Shown here: piece by piece, positions 12,593-18,368 of the stretch
Layout: every line of letters starts with the position of its first letter
How positions within the stretch are numbered: position 1 is the stretch's first letter
Source of the DNA: an uncultured Bacilli bacterium
GTDB lineage: Bacteria > Bacillota_I > Bacilli_A > RF39 > UBA660
Assembly: GCA_947853365.1 (NCBI GenBank)
Contig: CANTWQ010000021.1
Coordinates: 1 to 18,368 of the forward strand
Length of the DNA: 18,368 bases
Reading direction: 5' to 3'
The notes under the pieces: model-generated
What the model saw: the letters and a program-made list of their open reading frames with translations, nothing else
Databases searched by the model: none
What the model was told of the DNA's origin: nothing
Program-made: the position numbers and the translations under genes

Positions 12593-12607
12593 GTGTCATA
12601 GGAAAGT
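12589..12607 (+). repeat. 19-base block shared with 9530-9548
   Basis: TTTTGTGTCATAGGAAAGT, 17 of 19 identical to the block at 9530-9548. Here it lies just 13 bases before the decayed first codons of tnpB, which supports its being an element left end. Confidence 0.45.
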
Positions 12608-12619
12608 AATCATCAAGAG

Positions 12620-12997
12620 ATAAAAATATATAAAGGTTATGTCTTCCGTATTTATCCAAATGAGAAACAAAAAATATTGATCCATCCGGCAATCGGATGT
12701 CATCGCTTTACTTATTTTTACTTTTGAAAAGAAAAAAGAAAAGAAGATCAAGAAATGAAAATATCAAGAATTTCAGTATCCTCCATGGGAATGATCGATG
12801 TGTCATATGATGTATGAGGTGCGATTACAATGCTGTAGTGCATATCATGTTTGAGCGTTTCACACAATATATGCGTGAATTAGGAACATCTTGTCAATAT
12901 AAATTTTGCCAAATAAGATTAAGGTTGAGACTACCTAATATTGGTCTATGGTGAAATCAAAGGTTTCTGTGAAGTAGAAAAACATATCTTACCGTAA
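12620..12997 (+). pseudogene. tnpB: Decayed N-terminal part of an IS200/IS605-type tnpB
   Basis: From 12620 (ATA where a start codon is expected) the frame reads IKIYKGYVFRIYPNEKQKIL and then IHPAIGCHRFTYFYF before a stop at 12725-12727. This is the N-terminal helix-turn-helix signature of TnpB/OrfB proteins (K-A-Y-K-F-R-I-Y-P-...-Q...GCxRF...YF). After an unrecognised stretch, 12913-12948 reads IRLRLRLPNIGL and a shift of frame at 12947 gives YGEIKGFCEVEKHILP, matching the later TnpB phrase I-R-L-P-K-x-G-x-V-K-I-K-G. The stops, frameshift and lost start show advanced decay. The RuvC-bearing C-terminal half is absent, because the hrcA promoter follows. This is not the missing half of the relic at 9749-9964: the order along the + strand is reversed, so two separate insertions are likely. 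Confidence 0.8.
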
Positions 12998-13018
12998 GGT
13001 AGGTAAAATTTCTTTTGT
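12988..13018 (+). terminator. Possible hairpin-terminator before the hrcA promoter
   Basis: CTTACC (12988-12993) pairs with GGTAGG (12998-13003), including one G-U pair, around a GTAA loop. It is followed by an AT-rich stretch with T runs, but not an immediate T tract. It would insulate the dnaK operon from upstream transcription. Confidence 0.4.
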
Positions 13019-13032
13019 TTTTGTTCTATTTT

Positions 13033-13060
13033 TTAGCACTCTGTGGTTGACAAGTGCTAA
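13033..13060 (+). promoter_or_regulatory. CIRCE operator 1 (HrcA binding site)
   Basis: TTAGCACTC and AAGTGCTAA form an inverted repeat of the CIRCE type, target of the HrcA repressor. The arms are separated by 10 bases where the consensus has 9. The -35 hexamer TTGACA (13047-13052) lies within it, so bound HrcA would block the polymerase. Confidence 0.88.
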
Positions 13061-13075
13061 AAAAAGTCATATAAT
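13047..13075 (+). promoter_or_regulatory. Sigma-A promoter of the hrcA-grpE-dnaK-dnaJ operon
   Basis: A perfect TTGACA, a 17-base spacer and a perfect TATAAT (13070-13075). The expected start is near 13082, between CIRCE 1 and within CIRCE 2, leaving a leader of about 35 bases before hrcA. Confidence 0.9.
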
Positions 13076-13079
13076 GATA

Positions 13080-13106
13080 TTAGCACTTGAAGATAGGCAG
13101 TGCTAG
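13080..13106 (+). promoter_or_regulatory. CIRCE operator 2 (HrcA binding site)
   Basis: TTAGCACTT, nine bases, CAGTGCTAG: standard CIRCE geometry with slightly degenerate arms. It covers the predicted transcription start, and its right arm runs into the hrcA ribosome binding site (AGGAGGTG, 13105-13112), so it may also act in the mRNA. Confidence 0.8.
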
Positions 13107-13116
13107 GAGGTGTACG

Positions 13117-14113
13117 ATGCTAACCAATCGCCAAGAACAATTATTAAAATTGATTGTCCAAGAATATATCAAATCGGCGCGTCCGATTGGTTCTAAACAA
13201 CTATGCAATGAACTCCATTGTTCGAGTGCGACGATTCGGGCAGAGATGGCACGATTGGAAGAAGAAGGACTCTTAGAAAAGACACATACTTCATCTGGGC
13301 GTATTCCGAGTGAGGCAGGATATCGATATTATGTCAATCATTTGATGGAACTAAAAGAAATGAATGGCGAAGATATGTTAAAATTACAGATCATTTTCCA
13401 TAATCAATCTTTGGAGTTATCTGACTGTCTCAATCAAAGCTTGGAAATCATTTCGGAAATGACCAATTATACCTCGATCGTTTTAGGAAAGGCTTCTCAT
13501 GAAAACAAATTGAAACAAATCGAAGTGGTACCAACGATTGGTAATCAAATGATTGTAATCGTGGTTACTGATCAGGGGCATGTCGAACATAAGATGATCG
13601 AATTACCACAAATATCTTTAGAAGAAGTACAAAAAACGGTAAAATTGATTAACGATTTGATTGTTGGCACACCATTAGATGAAGTGAGTAGTAAATTGGA
13701 GTTCGAAATCAAACCGATTATTCCAAGATATGTTCGTGAGCATGAATTGCTTTATAAAGCCTTTTATCAAGTATTTGACGATTTTAAGAAAGAAAACATC
13801 AATGTGGTTGGGCGAAATCATATGCTAGAGCAACCGGAATTTAATAACGTTGATAAGATAAAATCCATTCTAGCCAAAATGGACGATAAAGAAATCGTGC
13901 ATAAAATCGAACAAAATGATCGTGATATTAGCATCTACATTGGAACTGAGAATAAAATAGATGATGATGTAGCGGTCGTTCAACTTCCGTATCATATCGC
14001 GGGAGAAGAAGGAACCATCGCGATTGTAGGTCCGAAGCGAATGGATTACAGTCGTGTCATTACATTATTAGAGTATATTCGCGACAATATGAATGAGAAA
14101 AAAGGAGGCAGTC

Positions 14114-14136
<23 letters not shown>
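13117..14136 (+). CDS. hrcA: Heat-inducible transcription repressor HrcA
   Basis: Repressor that binds CIRCE elements and is kept active by GroEL in B. subtilis; here it should control its own operon through the two upstream sites. The 339-residue protein begins MLTNRQEQLLKLIVQEYI with a winged helix-turn-helix to about residue 75, including SATIRAEMARLEEEGLLEK and the HrcA signature SSGRIPSEAGYRYYV (59-73). The rest is the GAF-like dimerisation and C-terminal domain (for example MTNYTSIVLGKAS, GPKRMDYSRVITLLEYI). ATG 13117, seven bases or less after AGGAGGTG, is chosen over an in-frame TTG at 13087 that lies inside CIRCE 2. Its last 23 bases overlap the start of grpE. Confidence 0.96.
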
Positions 14137-16538
<2,402 letters not shown>

Positions 16539-16546
16539 AAAAACAG

Positions 16547-16577
16547 GAGAAAGTTCTAGATGTCTAGAATCTTTCTC
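16547..16577 (+). terminator. Strong hairpin between dnaK and dnaJ
   Basis: GAGAAAG (16547-16553) with CTTTCTC (16571-16577) and inner TTCTAG (16554-16559) with CTAGAA (16564-16569), one bulged T and an ATGT loop: 13 paired bases. Only a modest TTATTTAT follows, so it is more likely an attenuator or mRNA-stabilising element that lowers dnaJ relative to dnaK than a full terminator. Confidence 0.6.
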
Positions 16578-16599
16578 TTATTTATGGTAGGTGATCAGA

Positions 16600-17730
16600 G
16601 TGAACAAAAAAGATTATTATGAGATTTTGGGTATTTCTAAAACAGCATCGAGTGATGAGATTAAAAGCGCTTACCGAAAACTAGCCAAAAAATATCATCC
16701 GGATATTTCGAAAGAAGCCAATGCGGAGGAGAAGTTTAAAGAAGTACAAGAAGCATATAGTGTTTTAAGTGATGAAAATAAACGGCGACAATATGATCAA
16801 TTTGGTCATGCTGCATTCGATCAGATGCATGGTGCTGGCGGTAGTGGAGGCTTCTCTGGATTTGGTGGATTTGAAGATGTAGATTTGGGTGACATTTTCG
16901 GTAACATGTTTGGCAGTGCCTTCGGATTTGGAACAGGAAATCGATCAAGTAGTCGAAGACAGCGTGGAGAAGATACTTTGATGCGCGTTGTCTTGACATT
17001 TGATGAAGCGGTTTATGGATGTGATAAAGATTTGAAGGTTACGGTAACCGAGGCTTGTGATGTCTGTGACGGAAAAGGTGGCTTTGGTGAACATACTTGT
17101 GAGACTTGTCATGGAAGTGGAACGATTACCCAAGAACAACGAACGATTCTTGGTTCCTTCTTAACCAAGACAACGTGTCCTACTTGTCATGGATTAGGAA
17201 AGACTTATGAACGGATGTGTTCTGAATGTCGAGGTAAAGGTAGTGTTCGTCGCGATAAAACCATTACCGTTCATGTACCAAAAGGCGTGGATACAGGCAA
17301 CCGACTTCGTGTGCCAGGAAAAGGTAGTGCTGGTAAAAATGGTGGTCCAAATGGAGACTTATATGTCGAATTTCAGGTACGGGAACATGAGTTCTATGCC
17401 AGAGAAGAGGAAGATATTTATCTAGAAGTCCCTGTAACCTTTACAGAAGCCATTTTGGGATGTAAAAAGGAAATTCCAACACTCTATGGAAATGTCAATT
17501 TGACCATTCCGGCTGGTAGTCAGGATGGAGATAAGCAACGTCTTCGTGGCAAAGGTATTGATTCTAGTGCAACGAGAAGAAAAGGAGATATGTATGTGAT
17601 TATTCGTGTACAGATTCCTGAAAAATTAACGCGCGATCAAAAGGCTTTGGTAACCGAATTAAATCGCACGAATTTAACGAATAGTACCATTCAAAAATTC
17701 AATCGTTTTGTCGAACGGAATGATAGATAG
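16600..17730 (+). CDS. dnaJ: Chaperone protein DnaJ (Hsp40)
   Basis: J-domain cochaperone that delivers substrates to DnaK and stimulates its ATPase. The 376-residue type I DnaJ has a J domain (1-68) with HPD at 33-35, a Gly/Phe-rich linker (about 78-113), four zinc-binding CxxCxGxG repeats starting at Cys153, Cys167, Cys193 and Cys207, and the C-terminal peptide-binding and dimerisation domains ([35 protein letters not shown]). The GTG at 16600 is preferred to the GTG at 16591, because it gives the standard [11 protein letters not shown] start and AGGTGA lies five bases before it. It is the last gene of the operon and is followed by a terminator; the preceding hairpin probably limits its expression. 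Confidence 0.97.
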   Translation: MNKKDYYEILGISKTASSDEIKSAYRKLAKKYHPDISKEANAEEKFKEVQEAYSVLSDENKRRQYDQFGHAAFDQMHGAGGSGGFSGFGGFEDVDLGDIFGNMFGSAFGFGTGNRSSSRRQRGEDTLMRVVLTFDEAVYGCDKDLKVTVTEACDVCDGKGGFGEHTCETCHGSGTITQEQRTILGSFLTKTTCPTCHGLGKTYERMCSECRGKGSVRRDKTITVHVPKGVDTGNRLRVPGKGSAGKNGGPNGDLYVEFQVREHEFYAREEEDIYLEVPVTFTEAILGCKKEIPTLYGNVNLTIPAGSQDGDKQRLRGKGIDSSATRRKGDMYVIIRVQIPEKLTRDQKALVTELNRTNLTNSTIQKFNRFVERNDR

Positions 17731-17756
17731 AAGAGTTCTATATAGAGCTCTTTTTT
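17731..17756 (+). terminator. Rho-independent terminator of the dnaK operon
   Basis: AAGAGTTCT (17731-17739) pairs with AGAGCTCTT (17744-17752), with one G-U pair and an ATAT loop, and leads directly into six T. It starts right after the dnaJ stop. Confidence 0.9.
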
Positions 17757-17762
17757 GTTATG

Positions 17763-17807
17763 CAAAAACTTATGATGATAAAGGCATCATATCCATAAGC
17801 ATTTTTG
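17763..17807 (+). repeat. Imperfect inverted repeat in dnaJ-gntR intergenic region
   Basis: CAAAAA, CTTATG and ATGAT on the left pair with ATCAT, CATAAG and TTTTTG on the right, around an AAAGGC loop, with bulges ATC and CA on the right arm. It makes a stem of 17 pairs. Its ends are A-rich on the left and T-rich on the right, so it could terminate in both directions or be a small repeated element. The rest of the intergenic stretch (17808-17860) shows nothing recognisable. Confidence 0.5.
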
Positions 17808-17860
17808 ATTGTAAATTTTAAAAGTGATTTGTCCTAAAAGTAATTTTAATCAAATGGAAT

Positions 17861-17886
17861 AAACTACTAATTTAGTGGTTTTTCTT
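17861..17886 (+). terminator. Terminator-like hairpin upstream of the gntR promoter
   Basis: AAACTACT (17861-17868; first base shared with the preceding AT stretch) pairs with AGTGGTTT (17874-17881), with one G-U pair and a five-base loop, and continues into TT-C-TTTTTT. No gene precedes it, so it probably insulates the following unit or ends a transcript from a lost gene. Confidence 0.6.
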
Positions 17887-17902
17887 TTTTTATAATAGAA
17901 TA

Positions 17903-17943
17903 TTGACAAACTGTTATATAGTGTTATAATTAAAACATAACAG
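17903..17943 (+). promoter_or_regulatory. Autoregulated promoter and operator of the gntR unit
   Basis: TTGACA (17903-17908), a 16-base spacer and TGtTATAAT with the -10 at 17925-17930. TGTTAT occurs as a direct repeat at 17912 and 17922, and ATAACA in inverse orientation at 17937-17942, so CTGTTAT (17911-17917) and ATAACAG (17937-17943) form a perfect dyad over the -10 and start site. This is the layout expected for a self-repressing YtrA-type regulator. Confidence 0.75.
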
Positions 17944-17963
17944 ATGAAACAGTGAGGTGAGAA

Positions 17964-18341
17964 ATGAATATAATTATTACAAATAGCAGTGGACTTCCAA
18001 TTTTTGAGCAAATAGAAAATGCTATTAAAAAGGCAATATTTTCTAATGAACTTAAAGAGGGCGAGATGCTACCATCAGTAAGAAGTCTGGCTAATGATTT
18101 AAAAATAAGTTTCTTGACTGTTAAACGTGCCTATGATGAATTAGAAGCATCTGGCTTTATAAAAACAGTACAGGGAAAAGGAAGTTATGTATCACCAAAA
18201 AATTTGGATTTAATTAAAGAAGAAAAACTAAAAGAAATTCAGGATCACATCGAAAAAATTTATGAAGTATCTAAACTTTCTAATATTTCTAAAGAAGAAA
18301 TTAGCGAATTATTTAAAATGATTTTTGAGGAGGAATTGTAA
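17964..18341 (+). CDS. GntR family transcriptional regulator, YtrA subfamily
   Basis: A 125-residue regulator with an N-terminal GntR winged helix-turn-helix at about 11-76 (PIFEQIENAIKKAI, LPSVRSLANDLKIS, TVKRAYDELEASGFI, QGKGSYV) and a short helical tail of about 45 residues, the size and form of the YtrA subfamily. Such repressors usually control an adjacent ABC transporter and themselves, often responding to cell-wall stress. The ribosome binding site is GAGGTGAG. The next start codon follows the stop directly (18342), indicating one operon. Base use differs from upstream genes: NCG codons are essentially absent and ATA is common for Ile, whereas upstream genes use many NCG codons and little ATA, so this unit may have been acquired separately. 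The effector is unknown. Confidence 0.9.
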   Translation: MNIIITNSSGLPIFEQIENAIKKAIFSNELKEGEMLPSVRSLANDLKISFLTVKRAYDELEASGFIKTVQGKGSYVSPKNLDLIKEEKLKEIQDHIEKIYEVSKLSNISKEEISELFKMIFEEEL

Positions 18342-18368
18342 ATGAATAATATTGAAATTAAAAATGTT
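18342..18368 (+). CDS. Start of next gene, possibly ABC transporter ATPase (partial)
   Basis: Only nine codons are visible, MNNIEIKNV, starting directly after the gntR stop and behind GAGGAGG at 18328-18334. The sequence fits the opening of an ABC transporter ATP-binding protein, and YtrA-type regulators usually precede such genes, but the fragment is too short to prove this. Confidence 0.4.

Overview
The window looks like a chromosomal segment from a low-GC Bacillota, most likely class Bacilli in the broad sense (an Erysipelotrichia-like or RF39-like gut lineage). This is inferred from B. subtilis-like gene neighbourhoods (tkt-sirA-yneF, parE-parC, ylbD-ylbE-ylbF-rsmD, hrcA-grpE-dnaK-dnaJ), Gram-positive-type ribosome binding sites and AT-rich DNA. 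TGA is used as a stop (for example in rsmD), so this is genetic code 11 and not a code-4 mollicute. All recognisable genes lie on the + strand.

Layout. 1-2277: the 3' part of transketolase, then a SirA-like replication inhibitor and a YneF/UPF0154 membrane protein. 2338-3723: a phosphomannomutase/phosphoglucomutase. 3812-8854: topoisomerase IV (parE, parC) with an unrecognised 185-residue gene between the subunits. 8912-9513: ylbD and ylbE. 9514-10168: a 655-base gap holding a decayed TnpB 3' end, an isolated promoter with a LexA-like box, and a long structured-looking leader. 10169-11032: a ylbF-like gene and rsmD. 11086-12573: a 495-residue surface protein with a prepilin-like N-terminus, a glycine-rich domain and a discoidin-like C-terminal domain. 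12574-13032: a second, N-terminal TnpB relic. 13033-17730: the dnaK heat-shock operon under two CIRCE elements. 17764-18368: a divergent-composition module, a YtrA-type GntR repressor with its own operator and the first codons of a following gene.

How it fits together. Most of the window is core physiology: pentose phosphate flux, sugar phosphates for the envelope, chromosome decatenation, rRNA methylation and protein folding. SirA and YlbD homologues are linked in B. subtilis to sporulation, so the lineage may sporulate or descend from a spore former. Several transcription units share a compact design: a terminator, then an extended -10 promoter about 10-15 bases before the start codon, so the Shine-Dalgarno sequence sits at the mRNA 5' end.

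The parts that look least standard are the pilin-like/glycine-rich/discoidin protein, the leader before ylbF-rsmD with mutually exclusive pairings, the unknown gene inside the topoisomerase IV operon, the His/Cys-rich tail on GrpE, and the two TnpB relics. No CRISPR array, tRNA, rRNA or intact mobile element was seen.
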